Positions 10,022 to 18,701 of a DNA stretch of 18,791 bases are shown in pieces (positions within the stretch are counted from its first letter, which is position 1; every line of letters starts with the position of its first letter). The translations under genes and the position numbers were made by a program. The stretch spans positions 1 through 18,791 of the forward strand of contig MSJI02000439.1 in the NCBI GenBank assembly GCA_001931905.2, in the 5' to 3' direction. The notes under the pieces are model-generated. The model had not been told where the DNA came from, did not search any database, and was given only the letters and a program-made list of their open reading frames with translations. The stretch is from Cladosporium sp. IMV 00045. Taxonomy: Eukaryota; Ascomycota; Dothideomycetes; Cladosporiales; Cladosporiaceae.

Positions 10022-11867
10022 GACTGACATTGCGCAGTGGATCATGTTTCTCAGGGCAAGAAGCGTGCTCGAGACGCGGTGAAGAGGTCAGCTTCGAGAG
10101 ATTTACTGATGGTGGGCGAGAACCTCATTTTGGACGAGAGAGGTCTGAATCTCTCCGCTTCAGCTCCATCAACCTCGCAAGCGGAAGGCGTGGAATTGAA
10201 GAGATCGTGACGTCACTGGCAAGCAATGACACTCGATCGACGCGCAGATCATCTGGGGTAGATCTGACACTGGGCGCCTGTGCGCGACCGCGCGACAACA
10301 AGTGCTGATCAGCAAGACAACAAGTGCTGATCACAGCATGTGGACCAAGGACCTTCACCCCCAAAAACTAGAATTGTCTCGGGCCTCGGAGACAGAGATG
10401 TTCCGGGCCCTTTCGAGGCTGCATTCCATCCAGACGGAGTTCAGTCGCACGGGCGAATCTTGGACCTCTGTCGGTCGCACACACGGGCTGCGCCACGCGG
10501 CATGTCGGAACTCCGAACGACGCTCGGCGCGAATTGCATCCCCAAAAGTGTGCTCACCACTTAGCACCTGAGCCTTTTAATGTAGTCTTCCTCTAGCTTC
10601 GACGGTTCTGTTGACGATGACTTCAACTACATCGCAGGGTGGAGCGTGGTTAGCAAGCTCTGCAAGGCTACGAGGCCGATCTATCCCGACACCGTAGCAG
10701 CCTCCACACATCCCTAATTTTTGTCCCGTTCAAAGATACACCTGCGATTCTCGTCGGCCGTGTCACATCTGGGCTGTCATTTGAATGATTCGCATCAGAG
10801 TCTATGTGGAATTTGCCAACGTAGGAGAAGGAATCAGCAGTATCGTCGTTGTGTGGAGTTCCTTAAAAAGAGTTTAAGCTCGGCCGACATGCTGCTAAAA
10901 TTTAGCGACAAGCAATTAATGTGTTAACTTATTAATCGTGGCGTTGAGATCACTCACTGCGAGATTACCACTGATCGAGACGACACCTGGACTTCACTAG
11001 ATTCGAACGTTACCCACCTATCTTGCACAGCGAAGAGCAAGTCTTCATCGTAGCTGATGCAGTATGTCCGAAAAATATCACATGTGGTCGCTAAATGGGT
11101 TTGTCACACCTATGCTAGGACCGAAAGCGTGCGTTTAACTGTCATGCCGGGAGAGCGCACGAGCCTGAGTTCTCGATGTTTTGGAGCGTCACCGAGGGTT
11201 CAACAGATACCTGACTGCGAGCTTCTTCAAGACGTGGTCGTGTACAGACGCTCCTCCGCTCAGGGCCGTGAGACCTCGGAGCCTTGCACACGCAAACGCG
11301 ACACACTAGAATTGAGCATCTAGCAACGATGAAGAAACGCAAGGCTATGGTACGTCCAGACACCGCTCAGTCAAAAAAACCTGGGCCGCAAGGGCTATGC
11401 TTCAAGAAGCTGACCGCCGAAACCTCATAGACTACGAATCATATGGTCCATGTCGAGGGTACTGCTGCAGGAGCTTACACCCTTTCCCGCTTAGCTGTAC
11501 CACGTGAGCGAGCGCGAATACTGATCCTAGTTACAGCATATCAAGCCTCCTGCAAATTCCCCATTTGGCGTTAGATTAGAAGTAGTCGAAAGAAGCAGCA
11601 GTAAACGCATCGTAGAAGTCGGATAGGAAGAGAGTATCGAAAGCTACAAATCTCAAAACCAGGGGGGAGACGTTCCCGGAGCATGGATCTGCAGGCGTCA
11701 TGTACGTACAAAGCACACTGCGTACTAGCAGATTCCCGGGGCAGCATTAACAAGGCTTCTCCACAAGCCTCAGACTGAGGAAAAACAAAAGTTCGATCGG
11801 TTAAAATATGCGAGTCTGTATAGCAACGGACGCTAGAATGTGATCATCCTGTCTATAAGCCGGCTTC
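10022..11867. other. Intergenic region without supportable gene
   Basis: About 1.85 kb between the start of the glycosylase pseudogene and the 3' end of the PRISE-like gene. Apart from the 22-bp tandem repeat, nothing recognisable was found: short open frames on both strands have no family motifs or convincing introns. The rightmost part must contain the 3' UTR of the minus-strand reductase. Confidence 0.5.
10294..10337. repeat. Two tandem copies of a 22-bp unit
   Basis: gacaacaagtgctgatca occurs at 10294-10311 and again at 10316-10333, giving two 22-bp units with 18 identical bases each. It is non-coding and lies upstream of the glycosylase pseudogene. It probably arose by replication slippage. 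Confidence 0.7.
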
Positions 11868-13196
11868 TTAGATCATAGGCCTCGCGGCCTCAACCTTGGG
11901 GTAAGGAAGAACACCCATTTTCGCCATGTCCTCGTACATTTCGAAGACACTCTCCATTGTGTCAACAAATCCACAGAACCCAAATCTGCGAAGCTTGGCA
12001 GATGACGCTTGGCCAATTTTATAGAACGCGAAGTCACCCATGAAAACATCCGCGCCCGACTGGAAAACGTTGATTTTCAGCTGGCCGTCGGACTCATCCA
12101 TCATCTTCTTCCATGCATCTTCGTTGCCTGGTTCTTTGGACCATTCAGCAAGTGTTCGGCTCAGCTTGATAGCCGTAGGAGGGCCATAACCCATAGGAGA
12201 TCCCTCGCCGCCCTTGAGTTGAGTGACTTGGAACTTGTCATTATCCATCTCGGGGCCTTCGATGCCCCGCTCGACGCCGTACCAGCGAACGAGCTCCTCG
12301 AAGAAGCGATCCCACGACAGGGGACTTCCGTCATGTGCATTGAACGCTTGGTCCTTGCACTTGTCTTCCAGAACGGCCCACTCACTCAAAAACCCCGTCA
12401 ACCTCGCAGAAGAGTGAAGACACTCGTACTGCCACTCCTCGATGTCACCTCCAAAAAAGACAGGTTCACCCTTCTTGGCGGACACGGTTGCCAGGATTGC
12501 GAAAGGAAGGAACGTTGTCATTGCCGCGCTCGGCACAGCCCCGATGACACCAAACGGCCTAATGACGTTCCATCCACATTCTGGGTGTCGATTGCAGTAA
12601 CCACGCAAGAGATCCTCTTGAGGGTAGTAAAAGTTCTTAGACAGGTGCCGCGGCTGAGGATCCGACTCGACGTAAGGTGTACGAGCACGTCCGATTTGGC
12701 CGCCGTAATTCTTGCCACCTGTCTGGAGCAAGATTCGTTTAGGTGTGATGTTAGCAACTGGGAGAGCGTCGAGAAAGTTCCGGAACAAAGGAACATTGGT
12801 CTCGACCATTTGTTCTTCCGCCCGGGGATCCATGGCAGACACGCCTTTGGGAGAAATGTAGCCGTAAAAGAATACATAGTCGGCATGCACCCCACCCTCT
12901 TGCAAAGAAGATGCGATGTCCATGACAGAGCCAGTCAGGTCTACCGACACGTGCCTGATGCGACACCTCTGCTTTGGGCTAAGCAAAGACAACATTTCAT
13001 CTGTGAGCGGACTACGAGAGACGGCGTATATCGTCGACCATCTTTCCGGCGTGTCCAGCAAAGACCTGATGGTGTTGAAGCCCGAAATTCCAGTAGCACC
13101 GACAACCAAGGCGCTCAGCCCGTGCAGAGACTTGTCGAAAGTGGGCAGATTGCGATAAATGCCAGAATGGCGAAGAGGCTGATATTCGGATCCCAT
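11868..13196 (-). CDS. PRISE-like NAD(P)H-dependent reductase (extended/atypical SDR)
   Basis: One exon of 442 residues, from ATG 13196 (A at -3, G at +4) to TAA at 11868. The N-terminal Rossmann motif 'VVGATGISG' (31-39) and 'AVSR' (58-61, an Arg favouring NADPH) bind the cofactor. 'LLQTGGKNYGG' (156-166) contains the likely catalytic Lys162, and 'LSKNFYYPQED' (185-195) the catalytic Tyr191. These are the signature motifs of progesterone 5-beta-reductase/iridoid synthase-like enzymes (PRISE), which reduce activated C=C bonds of enones; fungal members occur in secondary metabolism. The protein is expected to be soluble. The frame stays open upstream of 13196, with another ATG at 13274, but the shorter start is preferred because 'SGIYRNLPTFD' near residue 11 is where relatives begin. 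No damage is seen. The substrate is unknown. Two inverted repeats lie 360-570 bp upstream. Confidence 0.88.
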   Translation of the reverse strand: MGSEYQPLRHSGIYRNLPTFDKSLHGLSALVVGATGISGFNTIRSLLDTPERWSTIYAVSRSPLTDEMLSLLSPKQRCRIRHVSVDLTGSVMDIASSLQEGGVHADYVFFYGYISPKGVSAMDPRAEEQMVETNVPLFRNFLDALPVANITPKRILLQTGGKNYGGQIGRARTPYVESDPQPRHLSKNFYYPQEDLLRGYCNRHPECGWNVIRPFGVIGAVPSAAMTTFLPFAILATVSAKKGEPVFFGGDIEEWQYECLHSSARLTGFLSEWAVLEDKCKDQAFNAHDGSPLSWDRFFEELVRWYGVERGIEGPEMDNDKFQVTQLKGGEGSPMGYGPPTAIKLSRTLAEWSKEPGNEDAWKKMMDESDGQLKINVFQSGADVFMGDFAFYKIGQASSAKLRRFGFCGFVDTMESVFEMYEDMAKMGVLPYPKVEAARPMI

Positions 13197-13558
13197 GTTT
13201 GTCGGCTGCTTGATGTGTGCGATGCAGTGTGTGAGAACATCTGCATCGACCGTCGTGGGTTGTGGGTAGGTCATATGCTGCTGTGGCAAACAGCGCGTCA
13301 AGACTCAGTCCCGCCAGGTCGATCCAAGGTGCGTCGAGATGAAGTTGCATTGATCGCGCCGAAGCCGGATCGCGCCGGTTCGCTTGTACAACGGTGCTTC
13401 ATGGCGAGATCGACTGAGTCCTCTGTGCGCACTGATAACGATCGTCGCATTGGGCGGACCTTGACGCAAATGTCTTCTTGGCACTGAGAACAGCCCGACG
13501 ATTGAAGCAGTGAATGTGTCTGGTCCACTGATTCCGCGCTGCTTTCCTGCGCTTTTAG

Positions 13559-13590
13559 GCTCGTCCGCTATCAGAAGGTTTCGGACGAGC
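13559..13590. repeat. Perfect 9-bp inverted repeat upstream of the reductase gene
   Basis: gctcgtccg (13559-13567) and cggacgagc (13582-13590) are exact reverse complements around a 14-nt loop. The site is about 365-395 bp upstream of the reductase ATG. Each arm contains a CGG/CCG triplet, the half-site type bound by Zn2Cys6 dimers, so an operator role is possible but unproven. Confidence 0.5.
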
Positions 13591-13752
13591 TGCGTGCTGT
13601 AGAGCATCTTGAATGACAGCATGACTGTGCGACTACGAAGCCAAGATGCATTAGGATTCAAAAATTACTTCACGCAACGACCCAGGTGAGCGTATTCCCT
13701 GGCAATAACGACATGCTTATAGTCCCACACCTGCTCGAGGCAAATCCGATCA

Positions 13753-13770
13753 GATCTGGCGCGCCAGATC
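13753..13770. repeat. Perfect 18-bp palindrome
   Basis: gatctggcgcgccagatc equals its own reverse complement over all 18 bases. It is intergenic, about 560 bp upstream of the reductase start. It could be a dimer binding site or the remnant of an insertion footprint; nothing else in the sequence decides between these. Confidence 0.55.
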
Positions 13771-13958
13771 GAGACGGGCGCTCGGAGACAACGCCTTGCC
13801 GCTCATGGATCAGTCTCAACAGTGGCGCGCGACTTACGGATCGCGAGCACGCGAGCTTCTCGGACGATTTGCCAGTGTCGCTACTAGATTGAGTTCATGA
13901 ACACCATCCTTAAGATCCGCTATCTCCGGCGCACTGTGTTTAGGACACATCCTGAATG

Positions 13959-14345
13959 TTAGGTGGAGACGTCAATGCCGGCAAGTTCGACGTCTGTGCT
14001 TTTTGCGGCCCGCAGAAGATCAGGCTGCAAGTTGAGCACAAGGAAATTGGGGGCGCGGTCGGACTGGAATGAGGTGGCGCGAACATGTAGCCCAGCGTCC
14101 ACTAAGACTGCTTATGCTCATCTCCAAAACGTTGTGAAGGGAATGGACACATAGTGAGATGTTGTGACCGTCGCCAGCTTCTCAGAATAGTCGACTTGGA
14201 TCACGCGTGCACGGCCCGTCAAGGCGCTTCCCGCTGCTCTCAAGCCCAGAGTCCTACGATTACGTCCGAGCAGTGTCTTCAGCAGGTGTGCCCCGGCTTG
14301 GCTAGCCTCCAGACCGAGTGTCAGTTCAAATGTCAAGATGTTGCT
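13959..14345 (-). pseudogene. Interrupted coding-like frame, family not recognised
   Basis: One minus-strand frame reads 75 codons (14345-14121), then TGA (14118-14120), Ala, TAA (14112-14114), then 50 more codons to TAA at 13959. The parts read like protein: 'LGLEASQAGAHLLKTLLG', 'VTTSHYVSIPFTTFWR' before the stops, and 'LVDAGLHVRATSFQSDRAPN' and 'LVLNLQPDLLRAA' after them. Codon use is G/C-ending in many codons, as in the neighbouring genes. No usable GT...AG intron was found that removes the stops in phase. I do not recognise the family. It could be a decayed gene or a chance open frame. Confidence 0.3.
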
Positions 14346-14717
14346 TCACAACTGGAAATTGCAACGTCTCCACGCGACTCAAGCATGTTCTCTGATGGTT
14401 TCTCAAGGCTTCGAGGCTAGACTTTCGCTGCCAAGATCACATGCCGCACCATGTTTGCAGCAGTCTAGGCAACGTTGTCCCAGCCCCGCCCGGCGTTCAA
14501 CGCTTCCGAAAGTCCGAAGCGGGAGCGGATGCGACTGTCCAAGGTATTCCAATGACGATCGGGCAACTAACTGTCTGACGCGTGTGGCGCTGTTGGCAAT
14601 GGGAACCGCATCTCAATCACATTCATTTTAAGCGCCACTGCTTCAAAACCGTCACCGCGCACGCTTTCGCCATACGCCAGAATCTGTCAGAATCGCTACG
14701 CCCGAATAGTTATCGAA

Positions 14718-15701
14718 ATGCAGACGGGCAAGGCCACCAGAGCTGTGCCACGGTCGGCGCCGTCGATTCGATTGAGGTCGACAAGAAAGGTTCCAGCTAG
14801 AACCGAGGACTGTTCTGCGATCGAAAACGAATCGCCCAGCGGTGACGACCTGCGGCAGGAACAGCCACAGCAGCCTCCTAAACCAGCCAGAAAACGCAAG
14901 GCGAAGAACGAGGTCGCCGACGTGGCGAGGGAGAAGAAGTGGCGAAACTGGAGCCAACACGGCAACAAGTCTCCATTTCCGGATTTCATCCACCCCACGA
15001 CTGAAGAATGTGAACGCGCTCATCGCCTTCTGGAAGATTTACATGGCGACAAAGTGCGGGAAAACTTCGCAGAGGACGTCGATGTTGCTAAGTACGCTCA
15101 CGTCATGGACGCCGTCGTGGTAGCAGCTCTGAGCCAGGCGACTAGCTGGGCGAACGCGAAACGAGCAATGCGGAACATGGACCTCGTGTATGGCTCGACC
15201 TTCGCCTATCAATCTATCATCGAGGGAGGCGAGGAGAAGTTGCGCCAGACCCTTCGTCCTGGAGGTATGCAGAATCGCAAAGCGGCTATTCTGCTTGGGC
15301 TCTTAGAGCAAGTGAAGCACCGATACGGGCAATGGGATCTGGACTTTCTGTTTGATGCCGACGACGACGAAGTGATGCGAGAGCTTTTACGCTACAAAGG
15401 CATTGGACCCAAGTGCGCACATTGCGTCATGAGCATCTGTCTTAGCCGAACCACATTTGCCCTCGATATTCACTGCCACCGAATAGCAGGATTCTGGGGC
15501 TGGCGCCCTGAGTCTGCCTCAAAAGAACAAGCGCAGTCCCACTTAGACGCGCGCATACCGAACTCGTTGAAGTTCTCTCTTCATTATTTGCTGATTGTAC
15601 ACGGACGGGAATGTCCAAACTGTCGAGGCTCAGGCAATAACCCACATGAGTGTGCGGTCAGACGAGAGCTTCTTCAAGCCGCTAGTCAGGAGGATCATTG
15701 A
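14718..15701 (+). CDS. HhH-GPD DNA glycosylase (endonuclease III-like)
   Basis: A single-exon gene of 327 residues, ATG 14718 (G at -3) to TGA 15701. Residues 1-75 are basic and low-complexity, with a likely nuclear signal ('ARKRKAKNE', 58-66). The glycosylase fold follows: 'ALSQATSWANAK' (137-148), helix-hairpin-helix 'ELLRYKGIGPKCAHCV' (222-237) with the candidate catalytic Lys232, and 'FALDIHCHRIAG' (247-258) with the catalytic Asp250. The family removes damaged bases, often with lyase activity, in nuclear base-excision repair. After 'HGR' there is Cys299, Cys302, Cys312 (CX2CX9C), not the four-Cys CX6CX2CX5C iron-sulphur loop of bacterial Nth. It is divergently placed from the reductase and carries no obvious damage. 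A decayed paralogue lies at 9049-10021 on the opposite strand. The exact base specificity cannot be told from sequence. Confidence 0.88.
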   Translation: MQTGKATRAVPRSAPSIRLRSTRKVPARTEDCSAIENESPSGDDLRQEQPQQPPKPARKRKAKNEVADVAREKKWRNWSQHGNKSPFPDFIHPTTEECERAHRLLEDLHGDKVRENFAEDVDVAKYAHVMDAVVVAALSQATSWANAKRAMRNMDLVYGSTFAYQSIIEGGEEKLRQTLRPGGMQNRKAAILLGLLEQVKHRYGQWDLDFLFDADDDEVMRELLRYKGIGPKCAHCVMSICLSRTTFALDIHCHRIAGFWGWRPESASKEQAQSHLDARIPNSLKFSLHYLLIVHGRECPNCRGSGNNPHECAVRRELLQAASQEDH

Positions 15702-16363
15702 TGTTTCGTTTCGAGGGGGCCTTTAATAGAAGCATGCAATTTCGGCTTGAACTTGCACTCTCTTCGATGAATCCAGGCAGCAGGGATAATCAGACGCGGC
15801 GCGGCACGGCTGACGGCTCCGCCCGACTAGGATCAGAGCCAGTGGGGTTGCTAACGACCCATCCACCAAAACATAAATCGCCAACCTCATCGGTCCGCTT
15901 CGCACTGGATGCAGCAGAGTTGGGTTACATCACAGATGTCCTGCAATGCGATTCGTAACACTCGAAACCACTTTACCAGGATGCCTGATGCTGAAATGCA
16001 AGACTTACGAGCATCGCCTAGCTTTCTCCTTTTCGACAGTGGCTGTGAAGATGTCACTGTCCCACTCTCATTTATTGAGTGCTGTTTTGTCACGTGTTGC
16101 GCCGCGGTAGAAATTGCGCGCGTTGTCTGGAAGATGTGATCCTTGAAAGACGGGCGTTCCACGGGTTCATGATAACATGGCGTGCAAATCCGAAAATCAG
16201 CTCGTCTTCGTTACAGAGCCGATAACCATGCTGCCAGGTCCAAGACGGATTCTTCTTGGTGTTGCAGGCCGCCTCATAACTTAGCAACAATGATTGTAGA
16301 CTGAGTTGAGCGTAAGGCTCCTAAGTATCGACGTGAGGACTGTTAGTTAGATACTTTATGTTT
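15702..16363. other. Intergenic region without supportable gene
   Basis: Holds the 3' UTR of the glycosylase. Short open frames on both strands show no family motifs. A CACGTG hexamer occurs at about 16091 but has no gene start next to it. Confidence 0.45.
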
Positions 16364-16458
16364 GATCCTTTAATCAGTCTGATCAATCAGTCTGATCCCG
16401 GAATCAGACTGAGGATCATGCTGGCCATCCCTTTGGTCACGTGACCAATCACGTGACC
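16364..16458. repeat. Cluster of inverted and direct repeats with two CACGTG palindromes
   Basis: aatcagtctgatc is present twice in tandem (16372-16384 and 16385-16397). The segment atcagactgaggatc (16403-16417) is the reverse complement of gatcct...cagtctgat on the left, so the block can fold into a hairpin with a 5-nt bulge. Fifteen bases on, ttggtcacgtgaccaa (16433-16448) is a perfect 16-bp palindrome, and a second tcacgtgacc follows at 16449-16458, with the two CACGTG cores 12 bp apart. The cluster lies between the 3' ends of two convergent genes, so a promoter role is unlikely. It resembles terminal repeats of a small DNA transposon; CACGTG is also the E-box bound by bHLH factors. Confidence 0.55.
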
Positions 16459-16898
16459 TCTCAAGTTATAATTGATTGAGGATCTTACGCTTTGGTGATC
16501 GATCAGTTGACCCTGGCCAATGTTCTTCTTGAATCATATCACAGAACAGCCCAAAAGGCTTGATGAACAGCGACTTCATTAACTTGTACGCTCAGAATTG
16601 AGTCTCTTATCGGATATGCGTACCATCGCCAAGCTTACTACTAATAAGCATTGGGGAGATGTCTTCGGTTGCAAGTCATGCACTAAATTGACAGAATTAG
16701 AGTACTTTAACAGCATTATCTAGGTAGATAGTACAAAGGCTCGTCTAGACGCTTCGGCCCTTTGTAAGACGGGATCCTTTCGCACAAACTCAACTGCAAC
16801 TATCGTGGATATAACCACTCGTTGACGACGTCGATGTGCATTCGACTGATTCTGACCGAGACCGTAGCCGTAAACACTCGAACTCGTGGTCGGTGCGT
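16459..16898. other. Gap between repeat cluster and aldolase 3' end
   Basis: No gene is seen. A small inverted repeat, acaaagg (about 16733-16739) with cctttgt further right, could form a hairpin. The right end should contain the 3' UTR of the aldolase gene. Confidence 0.4.
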
Positions 16899-17899
16899 TC
16901 ATGGCAAACCCCTGTTCAGCTCGCCGTTCGATTTCCAGATCTCGTATTCCAGGTCTGGCTGAAACTCAGTGTACAGGACCTCCTAGATTACGAGTCAGCA
17001 TGTGCAGCGGCTGGCGCGATGTGCAGAGCAACTTACCGGGTCAGAATTGACCTTCGCCGTGAACTCAGCCTCCTCATGGCCGATGTGCTTCTTGGCAATA
17101 CCTGTGCTCTCTGCCATGATCTGCAATTCGCACGTGCGTTCCATCATGGTGAAAAGATACGCGGCCTCATCGACAGTCGAGCCAGCAGTTATGAGGCCGT
17201 GGTTCTGCAGTACCGCAACGCGATTCTTGCTGCCCAGCGTCTCCGCGATCCTCCGTCCCTCTTCGTCGTTCAGGACCACTCTACCGAAAGACTTGTAGAC
17301 AGCTTGAATGCCGTACAGGGTGCAAGAGTCTTGGTTGATGATATCGAGCGGCAGGCCAAATGTAGACCAGGCCTTGCCTGCAGGGGAATGACAGTGGCAG
17401 GCGGCGTTTAAGTCGGGCCTGGCCTTGTGAATTGCACTATGGATCTTGAATCCGGCGGCATTCACAGCGACCTTGTTGCCCCCGATGACTTGACCTTCCT
17501 CGTCGATGTGAACCATGTCGGAAGCTTTTAGCATGCCGAAGTGCACTCCGAGGCTATAAGCATGAAGTCAGCATATGTTTCGTGCCAGAGCCGATATTCT
17601 CAGCAGACTCACGGGTTGTTACAGAATGTCTCTGGGTCAACAGGGTCGCGGACGCTGATGTGCCCGGCCGTGCCCTCCGTGAAACCCTTGCGGGCGAATG
17701 CTCTGAAAGCGCCTGCCATGTGCTCGAGCTGCCACTGTCGCTTTTTGTAAGGGTCTTCGATCTTGGGCATGCCCGGTGCTTCGTAGCCACCACTGGCGAG
17801 CATCGACATAGGCGCATCACCCTCGACCGCCTGGACTGAGATCTTGCCAGGGGCGAGCTGGGTCAACACCGCCGGCTCGGTGACCGTATTGGAGGACAT
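16899..17899 (-). CDS. Class II aldolase/adducin N-terminal domain protein
   Basis: Three exons (17899-17613, 17553-17037, 16982-16899) encode 295 residues. Intron 17554-17612 (59 nt) begins GTGAGT and ends TATAG; intron 16983-17036 (54 nt) begins GTAAGT and ends CTAG. Both contain CTGAC and all phases fit. Landmarks are 'FTEGTAGHISVRDP' (73-86), 'HFGMLKASDMV' (100-110), 'ACHCHSPAG' (147-155) with zinc ligands His149 and His151, and 'VLQNHGLITAG' (210-220) with His214. The fold covers L-fuculose/L-ribulose-phosphate aldolases and epimerases and decarboxylase-like relatives that use zinc to stabilise an enolate. Fungal single-domain members of this length are mostly uncharacterised, so the substrate is open. 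The start at 17899 has G at -3. The short C-terminal exon ('EVLYTEFQPDLEYEIW') matches the family tail. It is head-to-head with the broken Zn2Cys6 gene at 18570. Confidence 0.9.
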
Positions 17900-18569
17900 G
17901 GCGATGTTTGTAGACAAACAGGATATCCAAGCGGGAATAAGGCTTTTCCAAGCAGGTAGTACGTGACGGGCCGTCGAGGTCTCGAGTGCAAGGGGTCGGC
18001 GTCTGGTTATCTGATCTTGGGGTCCAGTCGAAGTGATGTGGCCATTCCGGTCCGGCGGCTCAGCATATCAATGATCCTGTTGCCATAAGGCTGAGGCGAT
18101 CCTGACTGGGACACGGCAATGCCACCACAGGCTAGTACGAGGAGCTGCAGAAGTTCCTCGAAGAAGATGTCATTGGGTGCACGAGGCCTCGCGGTGGCCT
18201 TCTCGTTACGGCAATCTGTAACGGGAAAGCGTGGGATGTGAGGAATGGGAACCTGGCCAGTTGCCCGTGCAGAGACACATTCGAACAACATCATCGCTCG
18301 GCGCCGCCGTTGAACCTAGTTCGTTCACAGCGGCGCTGGTGAGCACCACAGCCACGCCGATTGGCCGTTGCTCACAGTTCTCGAATGCCGGCTTCGGGGC
18401 CGCTCGGGTCTCTCGCGCACACGGCAAGAGTGCTGGCGCCTCCGTCGCGCCCGCTCGCTGACTCTTTCTCTCCTCAACATGCGCGAGCGCTCACACGCAC
18501 GCTCTTGCCCTACGCTCCAACGTCCGCCGCTTTTTGCTGATCCGCGTGCGCGGACTGGATCGTATTCAC
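17900..18569. promoter_or_regulatory. Shared upstream region of divergent aldolase and Zn2Cys6 genes
   Basis: This 670-bp region separates two head-to-head starts and should hold both promoters. It is GC-rich with several CGG/CCG triplets, the half-sites of Zn2Cys6 proteins, but no single palindromic operator stands out. Open frames here on either strand have no recognisable content. Confidence 0.4.
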
Positions 18570-18701
18570 ATGCCATCTCATCGCACGCAGCGCACAAAGC
18601 GGAGCAAGACGTTTACCGGCTGCTGGACATGCCGCAACCGCAAGATCAAGTGCGACGAGGCAGAACCGGGGTGCCAGCAATTTTTTTTTTTTTTTTTTTA
18701 A
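18570..18701 (+). pseudogene. Zn2Cys6 transcription factor, truncated inside the zinc cluster
   Basis: From ATG 18570 the frame gives a basic N terminus and 'TGCWTCRNRKIKCDEAEPGC', with Cys18, 21, 28 and 35 spaced CX2CX6CX6C as in a Zn2Cys6 DNA-binding domain. After Gln36-Gln37 the next residue should be the fifth Cys. Instead a run of 19 T (18681-18699) encodes six Phe, then TAA at 18699-18701, leaving a 43-residue peptide with only four of the six cysteines. Such a peptide could not form the binuclear cluster. The rest of the gene is either beyond the inserted sequence, outside the window, or lost. Confidence 0.75.

Noticed and set aside
10981..11030. A 'gattcgaac' motif resembling a tRNA T-arm
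   Set aside because: No matching acceptor stem, D-arm or anticodon arm could be placed around it. No tRNA gene or CRISPR array was recognised anywhere in the window.
13197..13301. A longer N terminus for the PRISE-like protein
   Set aside because: The frame is open, but its first codon is TTG; the extension has no similarity to the family start and ATG 13196 has the better context.
12009..13487. A 492-codon open frame on the plus strand
   Set aside because: It is antisense to the PRISE-like reductase, whose frame has clear family motifs; the plus-strand translation has none.
5271..14120. Recurrent TGA at Trp-like positions, suggesting TGA is read as Trp
   Set aside because: TGA also ends the cyclase, aldolase, glycosylase and MFS genes at the expected C termini, so it is a normal stop. 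The in-frame TGAs occur together with other damage in the glycosylase pseudogene.
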